A DNA stretch of 64,000 nt from Nemophila menziesii (Eukaryota > Streptophyta > Magnoliopsida > Boraginales > Hydrophyllaceae): the NCBI GenBank assembly GCA_029959085.1, contig JARWIR010000023.1, forward strand, positions 5,655,860 to 5,719,859. Direction: 5' to 3'. The position numbers and the translations under genes were made by a program. Below the pieces are notes generated by a model. The model saw only the letters and a program-made list of their open reading frames with translations, had not been told where the DNA came from and did not search any database. This document shows, one piece after another, positions 24,887 to 37,152 of this stretch (the first letter of the stretch is position 1; each line of letters starts with the position of its first letter).

Positions 24887-26425
24887 GGTCCGCCAAAGTA
24901 AAAACCTATATTCCTCTGCAAATATTATCATATACCATTCGGGACCAGTTATATTGGGAAATCATTTCAACTTCCACAACCGCATGAAAAAAGGACATAT
25001 CAAGGTCATGCACGTTGGGTGAACACGACAAAAAACCTATTACATACAACATAAACAAAACTTTGAACAAATCTCCATGACTTCGACACTCATAGAATCT
25101 AGCCTCTAAATGTTTCATATCTACGACATTTCGCTTCACAATATGATCTTTAAATACGACCTCTAAATCGCTAACTTTGTGGACAAACCCGCCACTAAGC
25201 GGGGGTAATTCACCAGCTTTAGGTATACCGAGTACCCTATGAACATCCAAATATGAAAAAGGAAGGCTGCTGCCATGGAGGTTAAAACAAGTATTTTCCG
25301 GGTCAAAAGCTTCCTACATAAGTTGACAAACATCATCCTTCAAAACACTCTTTGGAAGAACAAGTAGACCTCCAAATCCCATCTCTGTCACCGCCTGCTT
25401 TTGTTTGGGAGTTAGGTGCTCGCTTAAGGCGCTAATCTTTGTTAAAGACACCTTATAAGAACGTTTCACCGGAATTAACACATAGACAACATAAGACTTT
25501 AACACATTTACATAAAAAATATACATTTAAAAAATAAAGATTGTATATAGACATGTTGATAACATACAAGGGGTATTATAAAATCTCCTTGTTATTTCAA
25601 TTTTAGAAACTAGTTGCAATTGAGGTACTAAACACTGAAATAATGATTATTATATATTAAATGCTCAACATGTTCCTTTGATACAGTCCGTGCCAATTAA
25701 CGAATATAACACTATACAGTACCATCAGCTGTAGGAAACACCTAATACACCCCAACCATTAACTAACAACTAAATAATTAATAAAAATGAAACATACAAC
25801 GAAAACCAAATCGACTCAACATCAAGAAACGGGCAAAGGGTATGAAGAATAACTAATGATGTCTAAAAAAGGTAAAATAAAACATCAATATGAATAGAAA
25901 TTGTGTACACACAGTCACCCATTTCAAAATAAATTAAAAATACATTACTAAATACCCGATTGCCCTCCCGAGTCTGACTCATCTCCCCTTCTTCGCATCT
26001 TTGTTGTTCTCGGCGTTGATGCTTTGCTAATAAGAAATGAGTCTTCGTAAACCTCCCTCCGATGAGCGGGTAACGTAAAAAACAAATGAGTTTGAGCCCC
26101 CCAATCCAAAATGGCATCAAGCATTTTTCAAGAGCTTCTCGCGCGATAAATTAACTAATTAACACAAAATCATAGTATATACATTAGCGCAAAACAAAAT
26201 TACTTTATCAAAAAAAAATTCTTTAAGAGAGTAACTAATACACTTACGCGGAAAACTCAGCAGCATTCGTCGGTAGAGGAAACCCGGTTGGGTCTCTTAC
26301 TCGCGGCGCTCCACTAACACCATACATCAAACAATGGGTTAAACCCTTATAATTCATGAAAAATAACAGATTAAACCTAAAAATTTACCCTTTTCTTTTG
26401 TTTTTTTTCCACGCCTTTTAACCAT
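24887..26425 (-). pseudogene. N-terminal half of the Ulp1-like (DUF1985-type) gene
   Basis: Exon-like blocks on the - strand. A possible first exon has ATG at 26425 (MVKRRGKK..., about 26391-26425) followed by GTAAAT. A second block (26248-26313) encodes SGAPRVRDPTGFPLP and is bounded by AG and GTAAGTG. A main block (about 24890-25526) carries the pattern typical of plant DUF1985/Ulp1 proteins (LTPKQKQAVTEMGFGGLLVLP, then LDVHRVLGIPKAG and later FKVLFMLYVIGFLSCSP). In-frame stops at 25314-25316 and 24906-24908 mark it as decayed. It resumes beyond element A at 12652 and ends with the peptidase domain at 10615. Exon limits are my reading of splice-like sites, not tested. Confidence 0.6.
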
Positions 26426-27640
26426 TTTCTTCTTTATTATATACCTACGAATACAAAATTTTCCTGCCATACAATGTAGTAAGAATTGTCAATGGAGATG
26501 GGACAATGGAGATGGAGTGTGTACAAGAATCAACAGATACCTACTCGATTATTATGCTTTCTTCCTTCTGCTTGCATCAATGGAGATTGAGTGTGTGAGT
26601 TATGAGAGAGAAACCACCTATGGGCAATGAAACGGCGGAAGTGACAATACAGAACCTCGAGCCTCGCACTAGCAAGTCTTTTTTTTATAAATTAAAAAAA
26701 ATCAAAACTTCGCATGCGTGACACGTGTATATTACATATTTGAAAAAAAATTCAAAATTGTTTTTATGAGAACAAAAAAATACACTATAAAAATGGGGAA
26801 ACAAAAATTAGTAATAAAGGTAGAACTAATAATAACACACAACCATGAATGAAGGATAAAATAATAAAAAGACATTAGAATGAAAACTTACACATCGAAC
26901 AAACTGTAATTTAAAATCCACATAGAGTCTCACAAAATAAAATAAGTTGGTAAATTGCTAAAAAAAATTTAAAATAAATATACCTACAACCTTTTGTATA
27001 TGGAAGACCGACTCCAAATATGGATGCGGCGTCATAACTTTAATTTTCAAACTTTGGATTTGGTCACATGATATGGTTACTTTGACCTTTTATGATGACA
27101 TACTATATCTGCACATAATATGTAGTCTTATATATTTTATTAAATATCTATTGAGAGATTCTGTCAATTATAACTTTAGAACCTCATTAGACCTTTTCTT
27201 TTTTTCAACTAACCTTTCATTAGACCTCAACTTCGTGTATAGCATTACATGTTTTAGATATACCACTAGCTTTCTTTTATAATCCATTGAGCAAAACTTG
27301 CAAGCATTGATTTACAAAGAACGCGTGGACTTAATCCATGTGCATTCATTCATTAAGGACACTTTGACCAAAAAAAAAAAAAAAAAAATTCATTATGGAA
27401 ACTATCTTATTTTTATTTTTTAATACTATTCAAAATGACTTTGTACTAATATTATATTTACTCAATCCGAATCATATACGTTTCGGAAAAGGACTAGTTA
27501 ACATAATCCCCTTCACCAGTTATATTAGCTTAATTAGCTAAAAAATAGCTTAAGTAGCTAAAATATTATTATTTTTTCAACACTTAAAAAAAAAAAGTAC
27601 AGAATACGAATTCTATATCTAACAGGTGTGAATTGAAAGA
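26426..27640. other. AT-rich intergenic stretch, no gene recognised
   Basis: Upstream side of the Ulp1-like gene. It is strongly AT-rich, with a poly-A tract at about 27371-27388. The open frame at 27073-27282 has Phe/Leu/Ile-rich composition expected of random AT-rich DNA and no motif. I see no promoter element I can defend. Confidence 0.5.
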
Positions 27641-27932
27641 TACAAGCAGGGCAAGTCATGTATCAAAGCGAAAGACACGGCGGCGTAGAGCTCCGATTTT
27701 TTTATGTTTTTAGGGACCCCAATCATCTAAATATATTATGTGCGTGTATATATATACTGATTTAAATAATCATAAACAAGTAGTATTGTTAGTTTGGTGG
27801 TAATGTTGTATATTTTATTTCACGCAGTCTAGAGTATAAACCACCATACTAGTAGTAATAATATTTTTATCTATACAGAGGGCCCCATTTTTTGAATTAG
27901 GACCCCCGAAATGTTAGGGTCGGTCCTGGTCA
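27641..27932. mobile_element. Possible small hAT-like DNA transposon remnant
   Basis: The right end (gggccccattttttgaattaggacccccgaaatgttagggtcggtcctg in pieces) resembles the ends of plant hAT elements, whose termini read CAGGGCCGGCCC-like. A CAGGGC word and an agggacccc word occur near the left side (about 27645-27720). No convincing 8-bp duplication was found by eye. Confidence 0.25.
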
Positions 27933-28085
27933 CAAGACTCGAACCCCTCCTTAAACATGCGTAACCTATTTCTGATTTACCTGAGAATATATATGGGGAG
28001 ACGTGTATATCCCCGTGGGATAAGTCGTGGTGCACACAAGCTGGCCCGGACCACCCACATACCAAAAGAAAAATAAACATAATCC
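27933..28085 (+). mobile_element. SINE-like fragment, 5'-truncated
   Basis: Contains a near-consensus RNA polymerase III B box (GACTCGAACCC, about 27939). It then has a tail matching a common plant SINE 3' region as I remember it (gggataagtcgtggtgcacacaagctggcccgg in pieces, 28017-28050) followed by an A-rich end. No A box is visible upstream, where the putative DNA-transposon end begins. Confidence 0.45.
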
Positions 28086-28206
28086 ACCTTAGCACTGTCT
28101 TGTACTATCTAAGAGCATACTAGTTTAGCTTTGTTTTGCATAACATTTGTGTATTGAGTAATATATTAAGAATAACTGGAATCAACTTATTAGTAAGGAA
28201 TCGTTT

Positions 28207-29265
28207 ATGGATAGTACAAAACCTCAAGAGCAAGCAATTGAGATTTCAAGAGAGAAGACATCACAACTTCTCCAAGTTGATATTCCTACACTCGAGATGA
28301 GTGAAACTTCTAATTCCTTATTAGCTATCACCAAGACAATAATACCCGAATTGGCACCTTCACACGAGAGAGTATTCAAGATGAAGTTGGATAAGGTGAG
28401 TACAAGAGATTTCTAGAGATCGGTGATATATTAGGATGGACCACATTCCTGATGAGGTGTTCAAGTTTATGCGTTGAATTAGTATCTGATTTCTATCTTG
28501 GCCTCTTTAGCCGAGATAATGAAGACCGAGTTCTAGTTCGAGGAAAGTTAAATTTTTTTCACAGTTGAAGAGATTCATAGACACTTTGAGTTAAAGAAAA
28601 TGGTTGGGCCATGAATGTATCAAGAAGTGGTGAAGGATATTAGAACTTTTGACTGGGATATACTATAAGATCATGTGTTGAGTAGAGTGTTGGTGCGCGA
28701 ACATATAGAAGAACTGAAGGCGTCGTGGCCTTACAAGTACGTTAAACCCGATGCAAGAGTATGACACAACTTTATCACATCATCAGCTTTTGGGAACGTT
28801 CCATCTTTTTGAATTGTATTTTACGAGAGGAGGAGATAGATTTAGCACAAGCGACCTTTGATTCGATAACACGATTCGCAAGTGCACCAAAGACGATGTT
28901 TAATTTGAAGTACCAACAATGATCACTATGCTAATGAGGAAGGTGAATGTGAAATATGGTGAGAAGGAGAAGCATGTGTATAGAATGAGAAACAACATTA
29001 ATAACATATGAATTTAGACAATTTTAGAGCAGCAGATATACAGATCCTCCAAGTGTAGAGACTTTTTATAAGAAGATAGAGAAGGAATCAAGTTTGAGAA
29101 AAGAGAATCTTTCATGACAAGAAAATGGTAAGTGAGTGAATTGACCAAGTAGAAGCAGCTTAAACATTATTGGCAGACGATGTGCTGCAAATCAAAGAAA
29201 ATCTAGCGCGCATCATAACACTTATGGGTATTGGTCGTACGAGGAAATAGACTCGAGAGTATGTT
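28207..29265 (+). pseudogene. Element F: fossil ORF3 of an Athila-family element
   Basis: Starts ATG at 28207 with a 69-residue open part containing EQAIEIS, matching QAIEIP near the start of ORF3 in A and B. After a stop at 28416 the similarity continues in other frames. For example, a stretch around 28820-28920 reads ILREEEIDLAQATFDSITRF, matching IKCILEETPFDVAKIIYDTIMEF of B. So the middle domain exists here, unlike in Z and D. The end (ctcgagagtatgtttcctttc) matches the 3' UTR start of Z. Element D begins right after at 29281. No LTR or pol of this copy is visible on the left. Confidence 0.6.
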
Positions 29266-29280
29266 TCCTTTCGGCCTTAA

Positions 29281-30776
29281 TGGTGTCGACTAAGGTGTGA
29301 TAAAATAATAGGTAGATAAGATGAAACTAACACCCTAGCCTAAACACGGTACTCACTACAAGTATCACAGATCGTATGCAAGTTTTAATGATAAGTAGAA
29401 TTCATTCCTCAGAGACTACGAAAATTAGGAGAACTCATGCAATTTATAAAGTGCAAATAAAAGAAGCTAGAATAATAATATGCTGAAAATAAAAGACTTG
29501 AAAATATTTGTTTGGTTTTTAAGACTCTAATTGACTAAATAAAATAAAGACATGAAATTAAATGAAATAGATAGAAGTGTATGATAGTTTAGCTTGAGAA
29601 CTAGCAAGTAATCCCCACTGGCGTTGTTCTATATTTATTACCTAAGGGAGAATAGTGTGATATACAATAGCCGGGATTCAGAATTCCTCCCAACCCCCTT
29701 CCGGGTAGACTTAGGGAGCTCAAAACTTGGTGGTTAAATTAAACCCTAATGACTATCCAGTTAGGTAAGCCCTTCCGGATCACGACCGCACACTAGACGA
29801 CTATGTGGTGTTTTCTATAATTGAATCCCTCTTTTGGATGTTAACTTAATCACTAAGGTAATACTATACCTGTGAATTGCAAGAACCACATACATTAATT
29901 CAAAGCACATAATACAAAGCTATCACTACTAAATTCAGCTAAATGTAAAAGGACATCCAAAATTAAATAACATATAAAACAAGTCTAGGGTTCATACCCA
30001 TATTCTAATATCAAGCTAAATAAATTAAGTCATAAGAGAGAAATAAGAATACAGAATTACAAACGGGTAGAGTTGGAGCGGCATGAACAGCTTCCAAGCT
30101 CCTTCTTCTCTTCTTCTATCTTGATCTAGGCTTCTTCTTGGTCTTTAAATGATTAGGGACTGACCAAGGATGTGTTTATACTAATAAGAGGGTGTATTTA
30201 TATAGTTTTCCAAACCCTAGTTCGGATTCTTGGAGTAGAGGGTAAGTAAACGGACTCTTTTCCAAATCAAATTCGTTTCCTAAAATATAGGAGAATGGAA
30301 AAACTACAGCTGTCTTGTTTTGGTCGTAACTCCTTCATTATTGCTCTGATTTTCGCTTACTTTATATCGAAACGACCGCGTCGAAAAGATCTACACTTTT
30401 CTTCAGACCGTTCCTCCAAATTCCTAGCCGACTTTGAGTTATATTTGTTTTCATGGACGTGGCTGCAAATTTCATATTTACTTGACAACTTTTTCTTTCC
30501 TATATTATCTCTACTTCCTTTTATCTCCATATTCCATCCTTATCTTTTTTCCTTATCTTTTTAGAATTGATTTGGAATCTATCTGATTTCCATATATCTT
30601 TAAAGTTTCACATGAACACACAAATTTAACCAAATATGCTCTAAAAATAATAATTCATCAAATCAAGACAAGAAATAGGAAAATATAAACATAAAAATAA
30701 AAATCTTTAATTAATTTCTCTAATATACCTAAAATAATGTATCCAACCTAGTTTAATTCATCACAAATAGGGAGGC
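29281..30776 (-). repeat. 3' LTR of element D
   Basis: On + it starts TGGTGTCGACTAAGG and closely matches 51501-52048 for about 570 bp (R/U5). The U3 side resembles the solo LTR at 31985 (atccaacctagtttaattcatcacaaatagggagg near 30741). The right boundary is approximate because the expected GACATCA end has decayed. A PPT complement (cccctaattcaaag) follows. The open frame at 30295-30564 lies within it and is not a gene. Confidence 0.65.
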
Positions 30777-31984
30777 CCCTAATTCAAAGTTGTATCGTCT
30801 AGATACAATAAAGATAAAAACAATAGGGTAGTCTAATAAAAAAGAGAGAGAAGAAGAGAAGAATAGAAAACAATGAATGATCCTAGAGCATAATATATAA
30901 AAAGTATCATGTAGTAATGCTAAAGAAATAATTCACATGTATGGTTAATATACACATAATCAACAATCCATAAATTCAAGTCCAGATTAATTTCGCAATG
31001 CCAGAAGGAGAGGTCTTCAAATCGATTCATGTTAATGGCTATAAGGTGATCAGATGTCCTAATATAGTATCCAATGGTCCACTCACGTATTCCCTAATTG
31101 TTCCATTGTTCCTCCACCAAGTAGCTAGAAATCCTAAGGTCTTTACGGTTATAACGTGGATTAGGGATGGTATGGTATATATGGATAATGAAAAGTTAGC
31201 TTTTGTCTCTCTCCTCACATTCCATCAACGAATCGCCCTAGATCTTGAGTTTCACTCGAAGATGTTATCACTCAACCCAATTTTTATGCTTTGATTTGCA
31301 TCCCCAAATAACCCAAGTACTACCTTTTATGATAATTACATAATAAATTCTTTTTCAATCTTTTCCATATCGATATTTTCTCTTTTTTAATGTAGCAATG
31401 ACTCTCTTTTTTAGTGTTGAGATATTATGCTATTTTTCATATATTCTTTTTCTTTTCATGCTTTTCATAGCTTTTTTTCCATTTACTTTTACCTCCGAAA
31501 AGGGTTACAATGATAAACTCATCCTCAATAATATCACAATTACAATTTCCCAATCCCAATGTTTCGCAATGATGAAACCCACCACCCCAAACTGAAGCTC
31601 TAAAACAACCTGTCTCAGGTTTTGCAATTCGAGTGCGGGTCATATGGATATGTCCTATAAACTAAGGGGTTTGTCTTGTAATATGGCTAATAAAAGGATT
31701 TAGAAAGACTTAGAGGGGCTAAGACGGATAATAATAATAATAATCAAATAAAAGGGCGAGAAAGCTAAAAAGGATTCAAGTGGCTTCAATATGAAAGAAC
31801 TACCTTATTCATTTTTCTAACTACCGGATTTCGTTACTTTTTCACTTTTAGACAAGAGGGTTTTCAACTAATTCCAAACCTCACGTTGTACACACCAATT
31901 AACTCTCCCTCAGTTCCAATTTGACACTTCATACGCATTGCTTATAAATCTTCCCTATCTTTTACTTCCTGTTTTCATACCTGC
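30777..31984 (-). other. Element D 3' UTR, left part
   Basis: Non-coding internal sequence next to the PPT. Words are shared with the 3' UTRs of A, B and Z: the ctttacggttataa block (about 31140), the caccaccccaaactgaagctc tract (about 31580) and cgagtgcgggtcatatgga (about 31630). Interrupted at 31985 by the solo LTR; resumes at 33545. Confidence 0.6.
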
Positions 31985-33544
31985 TGATGTTTCCCTATTT
32001 GTGGTGATTTAATCTAGGTTGGAGACATCGTTTCAGGTATATTTAGAAGTCAATGCTCGATTTTTATTAATATTTCTATATTTTCTTATTTCTTGTCTTG
32101 ATTTGATGATTTATTATTTTTAGAGCATATTTGGTTTAATTGTTTGATAATTGTGAAGTTTTAAAGATATATGGTAATTAATTAGATGCCAAATCAATTC
32201 CATGAGATAAATGAAAGAAGATAATGATGGAAATTGGAGATAAAAGGAGATAAAGATAATATAGGAAAAGAAATGTTGTCAAGTAAATCTGAATTTCAGC
32301 AGCTACGTCCACAAAAGTGATCATAACTTAATATCGGCTGGGAATTTGGAAGAATGGGCTGAAGCTAAAGTGTAGAGCTTTCCGAGACGATTAGTTTCGA
32401 TATAAAGAAAGTGTCAATCGGAGCAGTATTGACGAAATTACGTTCAAAACAAGACAGCAACAGTTTCTTACCTTTTCTATATTTTAGGGTTACGAATTTG
32501 ATTTGGAAAAGAGTCAATTTGCTTGCCTTTTACTCCAAGAAATCCGACCTAGGGCTTCCTAGACTCCTATAAATACACCATTTAACTATTGTAAATATGT
32601 CCTTGCTTAGTTCTAAACATTAGCTTAGTCCTTAATTAAATATTATTCCTTAGATACAAGCTTATTATCCAAGAAGCAAGCTGACCTACAGAGGAAGACA
32701 AGAAGCAAGAAGTTGGAGAGTGACAAACTCCTCTTCTGCGTCTCTCCTTCTCTATATATAGGGTAATTAGCTATAGATTTGTGGTTTTACCATAGTTCTA
32801 AACTTTTATTCTGTAAGTTTTACTTTTAATTGTTGGGTTATTATTTTGTCTTATTTTTATAAAACTATTTGTTATTTTAAGTGATTTGAGCTTGGCATAT
32901 ATATGTATTTTGTGCTTTGACTTATTTTTCCAGCAATAGATTTGGCCAATATTAGGACTATCCTTAGTAATTGAGTTAACACCCGAAAGGGAATTCAATT
33001 ATTGACAACACCACATAATCGTCTAGTGTGCGGTAGTGATCCTAACGGACTTGCCTAACAAGAGAGCCATAAAGGTTCAATTTAACAACCGATCATTACT
33101 CAGAGTCACCTTACCCAAGTCCCCTGGTAGTGGAGAGGTTGCTCCTAAGTCCACCCTGACGGGGGTTAGGTAGAATTTAGAATCCCAAATAATATAAATG
33201 CTCAATTCACCCTTAAGGTTAGAATAACCACTTAGTAAGATAGGCTCATATTAGTAACCCTAATTTACCTGACTTACATTCATATTTATTTATTTGCATT
33301 ATTTTTTATTCTTGTTAGATAATTATTCATCTTATCCTATTTATATCTAAACATCTAAATTCATCTATTCTTATTGAATACAAGTAGATCTAACAGATTA
33401 AATCCCTGCGAACGAACTTTTCTCATCAACTAAACTTGCAAACGATTTGTAATACTTGCAGTGAGTTTCTCTAAGTAGTCAAGGGTGTGTCCTTTATTAT
33501 TATATTTGTTTATCTGTTTATTTATCACACAATTTCCCCCATCA
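31985..33544 (+). repeat. Solo LTR inside element D
   Basis: TGATGTTTCCC...ATCA, 1560 bp, + strand, related to the Z LTR (2152-3703). Flanks are CCTGC (31980-31984) and CATGC (33545-33549), four of five bases alike, and D sequence resumes on both sides. This fits insertion followed by LTR-LTR recombination. The LTR-tip inverted repeat (GGAGACATCG at about 32022) and the gtccaccctgacgggggttagg block (about 33150) are present. Confidence 0.65.
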
Positions 33545-34637
33545 CATGCATACTAAACATATTTGTGACACCATTCAAAACCATACTACTTACTATCATT
33601 GAATTAATAATTACATGCTCAATAGGTACATTCACCTTATTCAATGCCAATTTTAACACTATAATTTTTAAATTTTATGCAAAAACAAAAAGAAAGATGA
33701 GGACAAAGAATCCCCACCCCCAACTCAAAAATGAGCCGTGTCCCCACGACTCGAAAATGACTCAATAAAGAAATAAAATTTTAACTAACACAAATATTGC
33801 ACATAAGGATATGGTAGGGAAGAAAGAAAACATACTCATGAGGCTATTGCCTCGTATGATCGATACCCAAGATAGGGTGCAGTGATTTTCTTATATGTAA
33901 ACTTCTAGTATCACCAATTTCTCATTCCCTTACCTCTGCTTGTGATTTATCCCAATCAATCATACAACCCTAAAAACCTCTTACTCATCTTCTCAAATTT
34001 CGTTCTCAAATATTTTCTCATGTGAAGGTGTTTGTCCAGGAATATTTGTTTTAATGGTATCTAATAGCGTTCTATAAACTTCGCTTCATCTTGGGTATAG
34101 GGATCTTGATATGAAGAGGTTATGGTGTTTCCTCCTTGAAAGATGTAACTACTTTGCTCTTTTGTTTCACCACTGCATGCTCCTCTCTAATTACTTGACT
34201 CATTTTACCTTTTAGTTGTTCCCAAACAAGTACCAATCTCACTTGAAATCTTCTTGATCTTACCCAATACCTTGCTTTGATACTTCATCTCCCTTAATAA
34301 TATCTTTGTTCTTTTCGTCATCTCTTTTGACCCCAACTCAAAGGTTTAAACACTCTTGAACTACCTTTTGATTATAGGTAATTAAGGTGTTATTTGGGTT
34401 AGGAAAGGTGTAAGGATGATGATTCTCTATGTGGGTGTGATGAAAACTTACTTGGATGATATGGGTTTCTTGAATTTTAGAAGAAGATTTGAAATTTTTG
34501 GTTTTGTTTCTTGGATTCTAGGTGTTTTAGATTGAACTGGGTATTTGATTCTTGTTTATAGAAAGGTAGGGAAGGATTTGGATATGAATCTATGGTTATC
34601 TGGTGATGTTTTGATGTGAGGTAGAGGTTTGATGAAG
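33545..34637 (-). pseudogene. ORF3 start and remnant of element D, with 3' UTR
   Basis: Read on -, the tract TTTGAGTTGGGGTC precedes an ATG at 34323, matching the ORF3 start of Z (ATG 103), followed by about 480 nt of decayed ORF3-like sequence. The post-ORF3 hairpin is at 33733-33752 (sense GAGTCGTG, GGGA, CACGGCTC, a U:G wobble keeping the stem). The central ORF3 domain is absent, as in Z. 34324-34637 is the ORF3 leader. Its continuation lies beyond element B at 48318. Confidence 0.55.
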
Positions 34638-34642
34638 CTTTC
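34638..34642. repeat. Target-site duplication, left copy (CTTTC)
   Basis: CTTTC directly before the 5' LTR of B; the identical CTTTC follows the 3' LTR at 48318-48322. Five bases is the normal length for this class. Confidence 0.9.
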
Positions 34643-35195
34643 TGATGTCTCCCTAATTGTTCTTATTTTAGACCCTTAGGAGACATCATTTTTGGTGTTT
34701 ATTTGATTTATATGATAGACTTTTGGACTAAATTTGCAATAATCCGGAATTACCTTTTTATTTCTAGCATTTTTAATTTATTAAACTTTTGCGCGTAATA
34801 TTGGTATTTTTAGTGTAAAGTTTACAGGTTTTTAGATGTTAGCTAGGAAAGGAATCCGAAGATAAAGTCAAAGATCAAAAGATAGAGTCAAGACTTGAAG
34901 AGAAATCCCGAAGATATTATTTTTAGAGCTGAAAATCCACTTTCCAGGCCATAGATTGCTGATTTCGAGGTGCTTAAGCGATGATTTAGCCGCTGACCTT
35001 TGAAGAGAAATCATTCCTTATCGAGTTACGGAACTTTAGCAACTGGAATGAGGTCAATCGGAGTTGTAACGCATCGGGAAAAGCTGTTTTAGTGAAGGCC
35101 TATCATCAGTTACGGGATTTTGGGCTTAAAGAGTGGGCTTGGACATTTAATTAGGCTTTTAATTTCTGGTCCAAGCCCTAATCCGTTTTTCTTAT

Positions 35196-35204
35196 TATAA
35201 AAGG
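35196..35204 (+). promoter_or_regulatory. TATA-like box in the 5' LTR of B
   Basis: TATAAAAGG, 553 nt into the LTR, also at 47310-47318 in the 3' LTR and in both LTRs of A. The duplication at 35371-36999 lies downstream of it, so the predicted transcript leader of B is about 0.8 kb longer than that of A. Confidence 0.5.
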
Positions 35205-35370
35205 AGGTCTGGACTTCTATTTTTCACACAATTCACTTTCCACAAGATTAAAAACACCAGAGAAGCTACAGCAGGAAGAAAGGAGAAGCTACAAGAGCTG
35301 GAGTGGGTCTATAGCTCCGTTCGTAGTCATTCTGATTCCGAAAATTAGGTTTTTCTTTTATTTTAATTTT

Positions 35371-36999
35371 GTAACGAATATGAATTCCATTTCTTTTTAT
35401 TTAGTTTTTAATTTTAATATGAGCTAAATTTCCATTAGTGCTTGAGAACAAAACAATGGGTGAATCTTGATTTTATTATTATAACGAATGTTGAATTTGG
35501 GTTTTTATTGAATTAAATTAAATTAGGGCTTTTACTCTTTTCGACAATTTGTGAATGTTTACTGATTTTAGAGTCGCGAACTAGAATTAGGTATTAGTAT
35601 CTAAGCTATTCCATATATGTGGCGTATGGATCATCCTGACGGGGGGTTTAGGTACAGAAATAATTGTTCAATCTAGGATAAAAACTATTGATTCTGACGA
35701 ACTTAGTTAATCCTAGGGCCAATGTGGTAATAAATCTTAATCATCCAACGGTGGATCATATTTACCCTGACGGGACTAGTGACACTTTAGGATCGCCTTA
35801 TAGTCCACCCTGACGGGGGTATAAGGATATTAGAATCCCGACCATTGTAATTGACTGATTTAACCCTTAAACAACATAAGTTAGAAAGTAAAATTAGGAG
35901 GATCCTTGCGTTCTCAAGTACTACCTCTCATATTGCGTTTTCACTCATTCTACTTGCGTCTTATCTTTTACTTGCATTATTATTTTATCTTTCATTTAGT
36001 TTTAATAAACAAAACCAAAACAAACAATTTATCCTCTTTCATTTTCATAAGTGCATCAATCGCTTTTGCATAAACATTGTGATCAACCATCCGTCCTTGG
36101 AACGAATCTGTTTTATCAGTTATACTACTTGGGACAACCGTACACTTGCGGTTGTGGTTCGATTACTTATTGCATTTTAATTTTGTAACGAATATGAATT
36201 CCATTTCTTTTTATTTAGTTTTTAATTTTAATATGAGCTAAATTTCCATTAGTGCTTGAGAACAAAACAATGGGTGAATCTTGATTTTATTATTATAACG
36301 AATGTTGAATTTGGGTTTTTATTGAATTAAATTAAATTAGGGCTTTTACTCTTTTCGACAATTTGTGAATGTTTACTGATTTTAGAGTCGCGAACTAGAA
36401 TTAGGTATTAGTATCTAAGCTATTCCATATATGTGGCGTATGGATCATCCTGACGGGGGGTTTAGGTACAGAAATAATTGTTCAATCTAGGATAAAAACT
36501 ATTGATTCTGACGAACTTAGTTAATCCTAGGGCCAATGTGGTAATAAATCTTAATCATCCAACGGTGGATCATATTTACCCTGACGGGACTAGTGACACT
36601 TTAGGATCGCCTTATAGTCCACCCTGACGGGGGTATAAGGATATTAGAATCCCGACCATTGTAATTGACTGATTTAACCCTTAAACAACATAAGTTAGAA
36701 AGTAAAATTAGGAGGATCCTTGCGTTCTCAAGTACTACCTCTCATATTGCGTTTTCACTCATTCTACTTGCGTCTTATCTTTTACTTGCATTATTATTTT
36801 ATCTTTCATTTAGTTTTAATAAACAAAACCAAAACAAACAATTTATCCTCTTTCATTTTCATAAGTGCATCAATCGCTATTTGCATAAACATTGTGATCA
36901 ACCATCCGTCCTTGGAACGAATCTGTTTTATCAGTTATACTACTTGGGACAACCGTACACTTGCGGTTGTGGTTCGATTACTTATTGCATTTATTTAGA
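35371..36999 (+). repeat. 814-bp tandem duplication within the 5' LTR
   Basis: 35371-36184 is repeated from 36185 onward. The copies differ by a one-base indel plus substitution (cgcttttgcat at about 36061 against cgctatttgcat at about 36876). The 3' LTR carries the second version. The junction (ttgcattttaattttg, about 36172) joins sequence near the LTR end to sequence 0.8 kb upstream through a short T/A-rich match. Confidence 0.92.
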
Positions 37000-37023
37000 A
37001 CACACAAAGGACCACCAAGTTTT

Positions 37024-37041
37024 TGGCGCCGCTGCCGGGGA
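37024..37041 (+). promoter_or_regulatory. Primer-binding site (tRNA-Asp type), element B
   Basis: TGGCGCCGCTGCCGGGGA, six bases (agtttt) after the LTR end. Same as in A. Confidence 0.85.
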
Positions 37042-37152
37042 CGGTAGCGTGTGACCACGGTGTTTATCCTTTAGTGATAAGTGCATTTATTTTATTTTAT
37101 CAGTTTTACGCTTTTTTGTTTGTTAGCTTTTTCAGGTTTTTAGGTTTGGTGT

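Larger units (their letters stand above)
34643..37017 (+). repeat. 5' LTR of element B (2375 bp, expanded)
   Basis: Starts TGATGTCTCCC and ends GGACCACCA. It equals the 3' LTR (1561 bp) plus 814 bp of internal tandem duplication. It contains the TATA-like box, the LTR-tip inverted repeat (34643-34652 with the complement about 34679-34688), and CCTGACGGG motifs, doubled by the duplication. Confidence 0.92.

Noticed and set aside
27073..27282. 69-residue open frame as a small membrane protein gene
   Set aside because: Hydrophobic composition is expected from AT-rich DNA; no homologous copy, no regulatory context.
27933..28085. tRNA gene suggested by the B-box-like GACTCGAACCC
   Set aside because: No cloverleaf or A box can be drawn; the downstream tail fits a SINE fragment better.
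30295..30564. 89-residue frame at 30295 as a host gene
   Set aside because: It falls inside the 3' LTR of element D on the opposite strand and has no recognisable motif.
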